In this document: one piece after another, positions 26,093 through 34,520 of the stretch
How the letters are laid out: each line of letters begins with the position of its first letter
How positions within the stretch are numbered: position 1 is the first letter of the stretch
Source of the DNA: Roseovarius sp. UBA6217
GTDB taxonomy: Bacteria; Pseudomonadota; Alphaproteobacteria; Rhodobacterales; Rhodobacteraceae
Length of the DNA: 64,000 nt
Direction of reading: 5' to 3'
Assembly (NCBI GenBank): GCA_002421985.1
Contig: DISF01000053.1
Location: 90,686-154,685, forward strand
Translations under genes and position numbers: made by a program
The notes under the pieces: model-generated
What the model was told of the DNA's origin: nothing
Seen by the model: only the letters and a program-made list of their open reading frames with translations
Databases searched by the model: none

Positions 26093-26869
26093 CTATGTCC
26101 CGCGAAATACCGGTTGTCTCTTGCTTAGAAAGGCGTCGATGCCTTCGGCGTGGTCTGCGCTCTTGATGATTTGCCCCTGGATGATGGTCTCGGTTTCCAG
26201 AAAGCTTTCCAGCGAAGGTTGCAGCGCGGCGCGCATCAACCGCTTGGCCCCGGCCAGCGCAAAGGTCGGCCCGGCGGCCAGATCTGCCGCATATTCCGCT
26301 GCGGCGTCATCGAGCGCGTCGTCGGGATGCACCTGGCTTGCCAGCCCCATGCTCAGCGCCTCCTGCGCCGGCACCAGCCGGGCCGAGAACGCAAGGTCTG
26401 TCGCCCGCTGTCGTCCGATCAGGTTCTGGAGAAAAAACGCCGCGCCGCCATCCGGGGCCAGGCCGATCTTGCGAAAGACCTGACCAAGTTTCGCGGTCTC
26501 GGAAAGCAGCAGGACATCGCAGGCCAGCGCTATGCTCAGGCCGATCCCCACCGCGGGACCGCGAACCGCCGCTACCACGGGTTTTTCACAATTATATATG
26601 GACAGGATCATCTGGTGCGCCCGGTGCAGACGCGCACGGTCGCCCCAGACATCGTCCTTGCCCATGGTCGAGATATCCGCGCCAGCACAAAAGGCACGGC
26701 CCTCGGCTCTCAGCAATACCGCCCGGATCTCGGGGTCGGTGTGCATCCGGCGAAAGCTCTCCATGAGCTCGACCCGCATATCCAGGGTCAGCGCGTTCAG
26801 CTTGTCCGGCCGGTTCAGCGACACAACGGCCAGACCGCCTTTGCGTTCAACGGTGATTTCACTTGCCAT
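26093..26869 (-). CDS. Crotonase-fold enoyl-CoA hydratase/isomerase family protein, PaaG-like
   Basis: 258 residues. The oxyanion-hole segments AFCAGADI and GPAVGIGLSIAL are present. The two catalytic Glu of true enoyl-CoA hydratases are missing: GGGCE reads GIGLS, and the QPE stretch is replaced by RKIGLAPDGGAA. The I-G-L-x-P-D-G-G motif is the PaaG/isomerase type, in which an Asp acts. A double-bond shift or ring-modifying step is therefore more likely than hydration (inference). The ATG at 26869 is chosen over the longer frame because the N-terminal extension is not family-like. Confidence 0.83.
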   Translation of the reverse strand: MASEITVERKGGLAVVSLNRPDKLNALTLDMRVELMESFRRMHTDPEIRAVLLRAEGRAFCAGADISTMGKDDVWGDRARLHRAHQMILSIYNCEKPVVAAVRGPAVGIGLSIALACDVLLLSETAKLGQVFRKIGLAPDGGAAFFLQNLIGRQRATDLAFSARLVPAQEALSMGLASQVHPDDALDDAAAEYAADLAAGPTFALAGAKRLMRAALQPSLESFLETETIIQGQIIKSADHAEGIDAFLSKRQPVFRGT

Positions 26870-26897
26870 GACCGCCCCTCCCCAAGGCGAAAATCCG

Positions 26898-28052
26898 TCA
26901 GTCGGCAAACAGCGCCCTTGCGATCCCGTTCTTGTGGATCTGGGTCGTGCCTCCGGTGATCGTGAGCATCCGCACGTCCCGCACCATCCGCTCCAGCGGA
27001 AGCGAGCCGAAATAACCGTAGCCGCCGAACATCTGCATGGCGTCATGGGTCACGCGCTGTGCCATTTCGGTGGCCTGAACCTTGGCGATCGAGGACAGCG
27101 TCGGATCGGGCTGGCCCCGATCAATAAGCGACAGCGCGGTGTAGCATAGCGACCGGGCAGCCTCGATCTGCACTTTCATGTCCGACATCATCCATTGCAG
27201 GCCCTGCATGTCCGACAGCGCCTTGCCGAACTGGCGGCGGGTTTTCATGTAGTCGCGGGCAAGGTCGAACGCCCCCTCGGCCACACCAAGCGCCAGAACC
27301 CCCATGCCGACGCGCGTGCCGTTGTAGACACCCAGCGGACGGACAAAGCCGCTGGAATTCTCGGCCAGACCTTCGGTCACGATGTTTTCCGCCGGCACCC
27401 GCACATCGTCAAAATGAATCTCGCATTCATTGCAGCCGCGCGCGCCCATCTTCTGTTCAAGGATGTGCACCGTGACGCCGGGGCTCTCGCGGTGTACCAG
27501 AACCGTGCCGATGCCCCGCGCGCCCTTGCTGTCGCAGAACCGCGCATAGACCAGAAGATAATCGGCCCGGTCGCCGAAGGTGGTGAAAATCTTGCCGCCG
27601 TTCAGCACAAAGTCGTTGCCGTCCGGCCGCAGCGAGGTCGTCACTGCCGTCGCGTCCGACCCCGCGCCGGGCTCGGTCCAGGAAATCGCGCATTCGATCT
27701 CGCCCGCCGCGAAGCGCGGCAGAAAGGCGCGCTTCAACTCGTCGCTGCCGCAGGTGGCGATAATCCGCGGCGAGACATTCTGGTCGTGGACGATCAGCGC
27801 GGTGTTGAAATCCACCTTCGCCAGTTCCTCGACCACCAGATAGCAATCCACGAGCGAGACGCCGCCGCCGCCATATTCCTCGGGGATGGTCATGCCCAGA
27901 TAGCCAAGTTCGCTCAGGCGATGGTGGTTTTCTTCAGGGTAGATGCCCTCGCGGTCCCAGCGCGCGGCGCGGTCACGAAATTCACCCAGTGCCAGCTTGC
28001 GCGCCGCGTCCTTCAGCGAGATCTGGTCCTCGGAGAGCAAGGAGGGATGCAT
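26898..28052 (-). CDS. Acyl-CoA dehydrogenase with Ser at the catalytic Glu position
   Basis: 384 residues of standard ACAD layout: LGYLGMTIPEEYGGGGVS, SWTEPGAGSDATAV, YMKTRRQFGKALSDMQGLQW, and the C-terminal GGYGYFGSLPLERMVRD. In the usual GGYGYTKEYPVER arrangement the fifth residue after GYG is Glu; here it is Ser350. The FAD segment ITGGTTQIHKNGIA is normal. Some family members, such as isovaleryl-CoA dehydrogenase, place the base elsewhere, so activity is not excluded. It lies 5 bp downstream of a conventional ACAD. Confidence 0.9.
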   Translation of the reverse strand: MHPSLLSEDQISLKDAARKLALGEFRDRAARWDREGIYPEENHHRLSELGYLGMTIPEEYGGGGVSLVDCYLVVEELAKVDFNTALIVHDQNVSPRIIATCGSDELKRAFLPRFAAGEIECAISWTEPGAGSDATAVTTSLRPDGNDFVLNGGKIFTTFGDRADYLLVYARFCDSKGARGIGTVLVHRESPGVTVHILEQKMGARGCNECEIHFDDVRVPAENIVTEGLAENSSGFVRPLGVYNGTRVGMGVLALGVAEGAFDLARDYMKTRRQFGKALSDMQGLQWMMSDMKVQIEAARSLCYTALSLIDRGQPDPTLSSIAKVQATEMAQRVTHDAMQMFGGYGYFGSLPLERMVRDVRMLTITGGTTQIHKNGIARALFAD

Positions 28053-28057
28053 GTGCC

Positions 28058-29236
28058 TTACCCTCCCCGCCGCTGGTTGAAGCTGTGGCCATAGACCATG
28101 GCGGCGATCGTGTTGCGCAGGATCTCGACCGTGCCACCGCCAAGCGCAAAGCCGCGTGCGTCGCGCACCATGCGTTCCAGCGGGTATTCGCGCGTATAGC
28201 CGTTATGGCCATGGATTTGCAGCGCCTCGTTCGTGACCCGCTGCGCCATTTCGTTGGCGTAGAGCTTGGCCATGGTTGCGTCCATCGGATCGGGAAAGCC
28301 GTTCGGCGCCGGGTTGGTGGCGGCGCGATAGACCATCAGCCGCGCGGCATGGATCTGCGTCGCCATGTCGGCGATCTTCCATTGCAGGCCCTGGAACTCT
28401 TTGATGGGACGCCCGAACTGATGGCGGATCTCGGAATATTCCTTGGCCGCCTCGAAAGCACCTTGCGCCAGACCCACGCACATCGCCGCATTGCCCACAC
28501 GCTCGGGCCCGAAACTGCTCATCAGCAGCGCGAAGGAGCGTGAACTTTCCGGATCGCCTTCGACCAGCACATCCTCGGGACCGGCCTTGTAATTTTCAAG
28601 GATGATCTCGGCCTCGGTCAGGCCCCGGCCGCCCATCTTCAGCGATATGTGGCCGATCCGCGCGCCGGGTTTCTTCAGATCGACGATAAAGGCCCCGATC
28701 CCCCTTGCCCCGCTGGCCTTGCCGAAGCGGCAGAAGACCAGCGCGTAATCGGCCACATGCGCCCCGGTTGACCAGCACTTGTTGCCGTTCAGCACCCAGC
28801 CGTCACCGTCCTTGGTCGCCGTGGTGCGCAGGTCGGTCACCGCCGATCCCGCCTCTGGCTCGCTGATGGCAATTGCGATGAATTTCTTGCCCGCCGCCAT
28901 GTCCGGCAGGAACCGCTTTTTCTGTTCGTCGCTGCCAAGAACGCTGATCGCCCGCGAGGGACCGTTGAGGTAAAGCTGCGAGACCAGAGCGGTATTGAAA
29001 CAGACCCGCGCCATTTCCTCCAGAAAGACGGTGCCCTGCACCACCGGCGCGCCGGAGCCGCCGTATTCCTCGGGGATGAACATGCCCAGATAGCCGAGTT
29101 CGGCCAGCTTGTCGCGGTTGGCGGCGGGAAATTCCTCTTTCTCGTCCCAATAGGCGGCCTTTGGGGCGAATTCCCGTTCGGCCAGTTTGCGGGCCTCCGA
29201 GCGGAAATCTTCCAGTTCCGAAGTGAGCTTGAACAT
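28058..29236 (-). CDS. Acyl-CoA dehydrogenase
   Basis: A 392-residue conventional member. It has LGYLGMFIPEEYGGSGAPV, AISEPEAGSAVTDLRT, YSEIRHQFGRPIKEFQGLQW, and GHNGYTREYPLERMVRD with the catalytic Glu at about residue 350. The FAD segment is GGGTVEILRNTIAA. The ATG at 29236 is 1 bp beyond the CoA-transferase stop, so the genes are coupled. Together with its Ser-bearing neighbour it forms the dehydrogenation step of this operon. Confidence 0.92.
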   Translation of the reverse strand: MFKLTSELEDFRSEARKLAEREFAPKAAYWDEKEEFPAANRDKLAELGYLGMFIPEEYGGSGAPVVQGTVFLEEMARVCFNTALVSQLYLNGPSRAISVLGSDEQKKRFLPDMAAGKKFIAIAISEPEAGSAVTDLRTTATKDGDGWVLNGNKCWSTGAHVADYALVFCRFGKASGARGIGAFIVDLKKPGARIGHISLKMGGRGLTEAEIILENYKAGPEDVLVEGDPESSRSFALLMSSFGPERVGNAAMCVGLAQGAFEAAKEYSEIRHQFGRPIKEFQGLQWKIADMATQIHAARLMVYRAATNPAPNGFPDPMDATMAKLYANEMAQRVTNEALQIHGHNGYTREYPLERMVRDARGFALGGGTVEILRNTIAAMVYGHSFNQRRGG

Positions 29237-29237
29237 G

Positions 29238-30425
29238 TCAGTTTGAGTCCTCTGATAATGTGGAAATCCCGGCCTGGCGCAATGCGTCCAGCACGCGCGC
29301 CGTATCAGCGCCTGCGACCGGGGCGGGCTTGGGGGCCACGCGGTCGTGACGCGCAAATCTCATCGGCAAGCCGGGCACGGGGATCGTGCCCAGATCGGGG
29401 TGCGGAAGGTCGTGGATCATGCCGCGGGCGCGCATGTCGTCGTCCGACACGACCTCGGCCAGGGTGCGCACCGGCGCGCCCGGCACATGCGCGTTGCTCA
29501 AGGCCGCGAAAATCTCGGCGCGGGTATGCTTCGTGGTCCATTCCGCGACCCAGCCATCGACCTCGGCACGCCGCGCGCAGCGCGCGGGCCCCTTGGCCAG
29601 GTCGGGATCCCCGGCCAGATCGGGGCGGCCCATCGCGCGGCTCAGTTGCTCCCAGTGGCGATCATTCAGGCACATGATCGCCACCTGCCCGTCCTGTGCC
29701 GGAAACAGATCGTAGGGAGCGACCTTGAGCACGGCCTGGCTGTTGCCGGCCCGGTCCACAAACCCGTCAGGTGCCAGCAGGAAACTGGCGATATTCGACG
29801 CCAGCGTGTGATGCGCCACGTCCTGCATCGCGATTTCAACGTAGTCACCACGCCCGGTCGTGCCGCGCGCGTGCAACGCCGCCATTATGCCGCCGAACAG
29901 ATGGATCCCGCCGAGGAAATCGGTGATCGCCGCGCCGCATTTCACCGGTGAGCCATCGGGAAAACCGGTCACCGAAATCAGCCCCGTCAATGCCTGAATG
30001 GGGAAGTCCATCGCCGGCGCATCGCGATAGACGGAATCGGCCGCGTAGCCCTTGCCCGACCCCATGACCAGCCGCGGATTGCGCGCCGACAGCGTCTCCC
30101 ACCCCAGCCCCAATTTTTCCATCGTGCCGGGCCGGGAATTCTCGATCAGCACATCGGCGGTATCCGCCAGCGCCAGCAGCGCGGAGCGCCCTTCGTCCGA
30201 CCGAAGATCGAGCACCACGCTTTGTTTGCTGGAATTCAACATCATCGCCGCAGGATTTTCGCGCCCTCCCGCGACACCGCGGATGCTGTCGCCGCCGGGC
30301 GGCTCCACCTTGATGACCTCGGCCCCCATGAGCGCAAACATCAGTCCGCAATACGGCCCCAGATAAACCTGGCCCAGGTCGATCACCCTGAGACCGGACA
30401 GGGGGCCACCCGCCGCCATCGTCAT
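29238..30425 (-). CDS. CaiB/BaiF family III CoA transferase
   Basis: A 395-residue family III (formyl-CoA transferase type) enzyme. The N-terminal LSGLRVIDLGQVYLGPYCGL and the VIKVEPPGGDSIRG loop are typical, and ITDFLGG should hold the catalytic Asp that forms the acyl anhydride. It moves CoA from a donor ester to a carboxylate without ATP, which suits activation of the acid imported by the DctPQM genes downstream. Start overlaps the preceding crotonase stop by 4 bp. Confidence 0.9.
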   Translation of the reverse strand: MTMAAGGPLSGLRVIDLGQVYLGPYCGLMFALMGAEVIKVEPPGGDSIRGVAGGRENPAAMMLNSSKQSVVLDLRSDEGRSALLALADTADVLIENSRPGTMEKLGLGWETLSARNPRLVMGSGKGYAADSVYRDAPAMDFPIQALTGLISVTGFPDGSPVKCGAAITDFLGGIHLFGGIMAALHARGTTGRGDYVEIAMQDVAHHTLASNIASFLLAPDGFVDRAGNSQAVLKVAPYDLFPAQDGQVAIMCLNDRHWEQLSRAMGRPDLAGDPDLAKGPARCARRAEVDGWVAEWTTKHTRAEIFAALSNAHVPGAPVRTLAEVVSDDDMRARGMIHDLPHPDLGTIPVPGLPMRFARHDRVAPKPAPVAGADTARVLDALRQAGISTLSEDSN

Positions 30426-31192
30426 GTTCCGCCAAAGCGCGGCTGGCGCTTTTCCCTGAACGCGGCGACCGCTTCGTGATGATCCTCGGTCTGCATGATA
30501 AAGGCCTCGGCGGTGGCTTCGATCTCAAGGTAGGTGGCAAAGTCGCAATCCATGCCGCGGTTCAGCATCGCCTTGCCCAGCCCGAAGGCACGGGTCGGTC
30601 CTTCGGCCAGACGCGCGGCGAGTGCCGCGGCCTCTGCCTCCAGCGTGTCTTCGTCGTGAATCGCATGAACGATCCCCAGATCGCGTGCCTCTTGCGCGCC
30701 GATCACCTGAGCGGTCATGAACATGGCCTTGGCGCGCTGCGTCCCGACCACTCGCGACAGCAGGTAAAGCCCGCCGCCATCGGGCACGATCGCCACCCGC
30801 GCATAGGCCTGGCAGAACCGGGCCGAGGGCGCGGCCAGAATCACGTCGGCCAGAAGCGCGATATTGAACCCCACACCGAACGCTGGCCCCGCGACTGCTG
30901 CAACCACCGGCTTTTCAAGATCGTAGAGCATCCGGGTGACGCGGTGTTGCTGCTTCATGCGGTCGCGCATGGCCACAGGGGTCGAGTCGGCAAATGTGTT
31001 GATGTCGCCGCCCGCGCAGAACGCGCCCCCGGTTCCGCTGATCAGCAGTGCGCGGACGCGATCATCATCGCGCACCTCGGTGACGATACGCTCCATCTCC
31101 TTGCGTGCGCCCTGATCGAGCGCATTCTTCTTCTCGGGAAAGTCGAAGGTCATCCGACCGACCCCTTCCGAGCGACTATAGAGCAATGGCAC
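30422..31192 (-). CDS. Crotonase-fold enoyl-CoA hydratase/isomerase family protein, PaaG-like
   Basis: 256 residues, first gene of the operon running to 23020. It keeps the oxyanion segments AFCAGGDINTF and GPAFGVGFNIAL. The first catalytic Glu is replaced (GVGFN for GGGCE), and the second region reads ARVAIVPDGGGLYLL, the P-D-G-G isomerase-type pattern. An Asn at the first Glu position and an Asp nearby point away from simple hydration. It is similar in style to the crotonase at 26093, and the two bracket the operon's transferase and dehydrogenases. Confidence 0.83.
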   Translation of the reverse strand: MPLLYSRSEGVGRMTFDFPEKKNALDQGARKEMERIVTEVRDDDRVRALLISGTGGAFCAGGDINTFADSTPVAMRDRMKQQHRVTRMLYDLEKPVVAAVAGPAFGVGFNIALLADVILAAPSARFCQAYARVAIVPDGGGLYLLSRVVGTQRAKAMFMTAQVIGAQEARDLGIVHAIHDEDTLEAEAAALAARLAEGPTRAFGLGKAMLNRGMDCDFATYLEIEATAEAFIMQTEDHHEAVAAFREKRQPRFGGT

Positions 31193-31416
31193 CGCGTCTT
31201 CCTCCCGAATGAGTCGGCTACTGCCACGTTAAGGGGGGAGTGTCTCAGCGCACATACCCTGACGTGGAAAAACAGACTCATGCGAAATTCGCGGCACGGC
31301 CTTTTCCCGTTGTGCTCTTCCGGAAGGGATGTTTAACCCTGTATGCGTCTCTACCAACCACCTTGGCGATCTCTCGGCATCGCCATGCCGATTTCAAATA
31401 GTGAAGAAAGCGGACA
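31193..31416. promoter_or_regulatory. Divergent promoter region with an 11-bp palindrome
   Basis: 224 bp between two divergent genes. GCGAAATTCGC at 31282-31292 is a perfect inverted repeat around a central A and could be a regulator site. Neither of the repeated motifs found elsewhere in the island (CACATATGTG or TCTAACA-NN-TGTTAGA) is present. Confidence 0.35.
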
Positions 31417-32382
31417 ATGTACAAAGACTCCCCTCTCGGCCGTCTGCGCCTGCCAGTGATCTGCTCTCCGATGTTTCTGGTGTCCGGCCCGGACCTGGTC
31501 ATCGCCCAGTGCAAGGCCGGCGTGATCGGCAGCTTTCCGGCATTGAACGCGCGTGAGGCCGACGGAGAGCCGCCCCTGCTGGATGCATGGCTCAAGCGAA
31601 TCACCGAAGAGCTTGACGCGCATAACCAGGCCAACCCCGAGCGACCGGCCGCACCTTTCGCGGTCAACCAGATCGTGCACCGTTCGAATGACCGGATTGA
31701 GCGGGACGTCGAAATATGTGCGCGCTGGAAAGTGCCTATCTGGATCACCTCGATGGGCGCGCGCGAAGACGTGAACCTGGCGGCACATGATTGCGGCGGT
31801 ATCGTGCTGCACGACGTGATCAACAACCGCTTTGCCAGGAAGGCCATCGACAAGGGTGCCGACGGGCTGATCGCGGTCTGCGCCGGTGCGGGTGGCCACG
31901 CAGGTGCCCTTTCGCCCTTTGCGCTGGTGCAGGAGATCCGCGAATGGTTCGACGGTCCGCTGGCCCTCTCGGGGGCCATCGCCACCGGGCGCTCTGTTCT
32001 TGGCGCGCAGGCCATCGGGGCCGACTTCGCCTATATCGGCTCGCCCTTCATCGCGACGACCGAAGCTGCCGCTTCGGAGGGCTACAAGCGGATGATCGTC
32101 GACAGCGGGGCCGATGATATTGTTTACACCAGCCACTTCAGCGGCGTGAACGCCAATTATCTCAAACCGTCTGTCCGCGCGGTCGGGCTTGACCCCGACA
32201 ACCTGACCGGCGACGGCAACAAGCTCAACCTCTCCACCGGGGACGTGCGCCCGAAGGCCTGGCGTGACATCTGGGGCAGCGGCCAAGGGATCGGCGCGGT
32301 GAAAGATGTGATGACCACGGCAGAATATGTCGACCGTCTCGACAGGGAATACCACGCCGCCAAGGATGCGCTCTGCGTCTGA
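31417..32382 (+). CDS. Nitronate monooxygenase-family flavoprotein, IpdC-like
   Basis: A 321-residue FMN TIM-barrel protein of the nitronate monooxygenase/enoyl-reductase family. It shows the LPVICSPMFLVSG start, the FMN phosphate segment ALSGAIATGRSVLGAQAIGA, and CAGAGGHAG with His161 at the usual active-site position. In steroid degraders IpdC of this family works with IpdAB on the last two rings as a flavin-dependent oxidoreductase. The IpdAB-like genes at 4569-6271 make that reading attractive. It is a single-gene transcript with a terminator. A genuine nitronate monooxygenase is the alternative. Confidence 0.82.
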   Translation: MYKDSPLGRLRLPVICSPMFLVSGPDLVIAQCKAGVIGSFPALNAREADGEPPLLDAWLKRITEELDAHNQANPERPAAPFAVNQIVHRSNDRIERDVEICARWKVPIWITSMGAREDVNLAAHDCGGIVLHDVINNRFARKAIDKGADGLIAVCAGAGGHAGALSPFALVQEIREWFDGPLALSGAIATGRSVLGAQAIGADFAYIGSPFIATTEAAASEGYKRMIVDSGADDIVYTSHFSGVNANYLKPSVRAVGLDPDNLTGDGNKLNLSTGDVRPKAWRDIWGSGQGIGAVKDVMTTAEYVDRLDREYHAAKDALCV

Positions 32383-32388
32383 CGGATG

Positions 32389-32414
32389 AGGGCGGCAGGT
32401 TCCCCTGCCGCCCT
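32389..32414. terminator. Hairpin between convergent genes
   Basis: A perfect 11-bp stem (AGGGCGGCAGG with CCTGCCGCCCT) and a 4-nt loop lie just after the IpdC-like stop. There is no U-tract, so termination may be weak or Rho-assisted. Confidence 0.55.
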
Positions 32415-32456
32415 TCGGCGTTTCGCCCGCTGGTCACAGCAGCTTTGGACAGAGCG

Positions 32457-33650
32457 TCATTTGTCTTTCTGATTGACGATCAGTTCCGCATTCTCGGGCA
32501 ACTCGGGGACAATGGTCACCGCGTCGGCACGGATCCTTGCATGCAGCTTGAAGGCATCGGCGGCGGCAGCCTCGGCGGCGGATGCGTCTGCGCCATCTTC
32601 AAGCACCAGAGAAACGCGGATCATGTCGCGATCATTCTCCCGCGTCACCACGGCCTGCGCGGCCTTGGCCCCCGGTGTGGCGATGATGACTTCCTCGATC
32701 ACACGCGGATAGACGAAAATCTCGCGCACCTTGACCGCCGCGCCAACACGACCCTGCAATGCCGAGATGCGCCTGACGCTGCCATCCGCGTTGCTTTCCA
32801 GCGCAAACGCACTGTCGCCGGTGCCGAACCGGATCATCGGCCAGGTGGCCTCGCGGGCGGTCACGACAACCTCGCCGGGTTCGCCATGAGGCACCTGCGC
32901 GCCTCCGACCGGATCACAGATCTGCACCACGCGATCGGGGTGGACCACATAGCCTTCACCCCCATCCTCATAGGCCACAAGACCCAGGTCGGCTGTGGCA
33001 TAGGCGGCCCAGGTCGACACGCCGTAATCCGCCTCGATACGGCGACGCTTGGTCATCCAGTCGCCCATTTCGCCCCCGAGGAAGGCGGTTTTCACCGTCC
33101 ACGCATCCCGGCCATAGGTTTCGATCACCTTGTCCGCGAGCGTCAGGAAGAAGGCGGTCGAGGCACAGATCGAGGTCACGCCGGTTTCAACGATGATCTG
33201 CGCCTGAAGCTCGGTATTGCCGACACCGCCGGGAATGACCGTCGCGCCCGCAGCCTGCGCCCCCTCGTCAAACAGCAAGCCGGCAGGCACGAGATGATAC
33301 ATCCAGGTGTTCAGTATGATGTCTCCCGCGCCTATTCCGGCCGCCTTGAACAGCAGGTCCAGGCCATGCCCCTTGCCGGAAAGCGACGGCTCAAAGATCG
33401 GGCCGGGCGAGACGTAGATCCGCCCGACATCCTTCAGATCAGAGGCAAGGAATCCGCCGAAAGGCGGATCAGCACGCTGGATCTTCAGAAGCTCTTCCTT
33501 CTTCATCACCGGCAGGCGCGACAAGTCTGCCAGCGATGACACAGCCGCCGGATCGAATCCGGCGGCCTCAAATCGTGATTTCAAACCCGGGGCCTTTTCG
33601 GCCGCGGCCGCGTAGGCTTGAGCTATGTCTCTGTAGATCTCGTCAGACAT
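32457..33650 (-). CDS. PaaK-like adenylate-forming family protein with a degenerate ATP loop
   Basis: 397 residues resembling phenylacetate-CoA ligase (GAGDIILNTWMYHLVPAGLL; GGVGNTELQAQIIVETGV). PaaK proteins have a glycine-rich ATP loop SSGTTGKPT at this point. Here residues 81-88 read SPGPIFEP, with no Thr-Thr-Gly and no Lys. The C-terminal VREIFVYPRVIEEVI part is still recognisable. It may bind an acyl-CoA without adenylating, or act as a partner protein. The ATG at 33650 is chosen because AAGGAGG lies 7 bp upstream; the ATG 6 bp earlier is too close to that site. Last gene of its operon. Confidence 0.82.
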   Translation of the reverse strand: MSDEIYRDIAQAYAAAAEKAPGLKSRFEAAGFDPAAVSSLADLSRLPVMKKEELLKIQRADPPFGGFLASDLKDVGRIYVSPGPIFEPSLSGKGHGLDLLFKAAGIGAGDIILNTWMYHLVPAGLLFDEGAQAAGATVIPGGVGNTELQAQIIVETGVTSICASTAFFLTLADKVIETYGRDAWTVKTAFLGGEMGDWMTKRRRIEADYGVSTWAAYATADLGLVAYEDGGEGYVVHPDRVVQICDPVGGAQVPHGEPGEVVVTAREATWPMIRFGTGDSAFALESNADGSVRRISALQGRVGAAVKVREIFVYPRVIEEVIIATPGAKAAQAVVTRENDRDMIRVSLVLEDGADASAAEAAAADAFKLHARIRADAVTIVPELPENAELIVNQKDK

Positions 33651-33677
33651 GTTCATGCCTCCTTGTCCATTCAGGGT

Positions 33678-34487
33678 TTAGAGCGGGCAGTCCTTGCGGA
33701 AGTTCGGCGCGCGCTTTTCGCGGTGCGACAGCACCCCTTCCTTGACATCTTCGCCCATGAAACCAAGCATTTCAAGTGCCGTCGAGGCATCAAAGATCGG
33801 CCCGGCCTGACGGAGCCAGTTGTTGAGCGAATACTTGGTCCAGCGCACCGCGCTTTGCGACGCGTTGGCCAGTTCGACAGCGGTATCCAGAGCGATCTGC
33901 TGCAGCTCGTCATCCTCGACACACATCGACACCAGACCGATGCGCTCGGCCTCTTCGCCGGACACCGGCTTGCAGGTCATCAGGTAGTATTTCGCCTTGG
34001 CCATCGAGGTCAGCAGCGGCCAGATGATCGCCGCGACATCCCCGGCGGCGACACCCAGACGCGGGTGGCCATCGACGATCTTGGCGCGTTTGCCAGCGAT
34101 CGAGATGTCGGCAAGGATCGCCACGACCAGGCCGGCACCCGCTGCCGGGCCGTTGATTGCCGAAATGATCGGCTTGTTGCAGTTGATGATGTTGTAGACG
34201 AGGTCCTTGGCCTCTTTCCACGTCTTCATGATCTCGTACGAGTTGCCCATCATGTTTTCGATGAGGCTGAAATCGCCGCCCGCCGAAAACGCCTTGCCCG
34301 CGCCGGTCACGATGACAGCGTTGATGTCGGGGTCACGGTCGATGTCGATCCACATGTCGGTCATCTGGGTGTGGGTTTCCGCATCGACGGAATTCAACGT
34401 CTCGGGCCGGTCGAACGTGATGCGCAGAACGCGATCCGCCGGATAGTCGAATTTCAACTTGTCGTATTTTGCGTAACGATCAGACAT
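33678..34487 (-). CDS. Crotonase-fold enoyl-CoA hydratase family protein
   Basis: 269 residues. Oxyanion segments [11 protein letters not shown] and [12 protein letters not shown] are intact. The two hydratase Glu positions read V (GAGLV) and R ([11 protein letters not shown]), so it is not a canonical hydratase. The [15 protein letters not shown] arrangement is common in actinobacterial and proteobacterial EchA proteins of steroid and terpenoid clusters. Follows the ACAD pair in the operon from 37945; a ribosome site AAAGGAAC precedes the ATG. Confidence 0.85.
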   Translation of the reverse strand: MSDRYAKYDKLKFDYPADRVLRITFDRPETLNSVDAETHTQMTDMWIDIDRDPDINAVIVTGAGKAFSAGGDFSLIENMMGNSYEIMKTWKEAKDLVYNIINCNKPIISAINGPAAGAGLVVAILADISIAGKRAKIVDGHPRLGVAAGDVAAIIWPLLTSMAKAKYYLMTCKPVSGEEAERIGLVSMCVEDDELQQIALDTAVELANASQSAVRWTKYSLNNWLRQAGPIFDASTALEMLGFMGEDVKEGVLSHREKRAPNFRKDCPL

Positions 34488-34520
34488 ATTTCTGTTCCTT
34501 TAGTTGACGTTATTGTCGAT

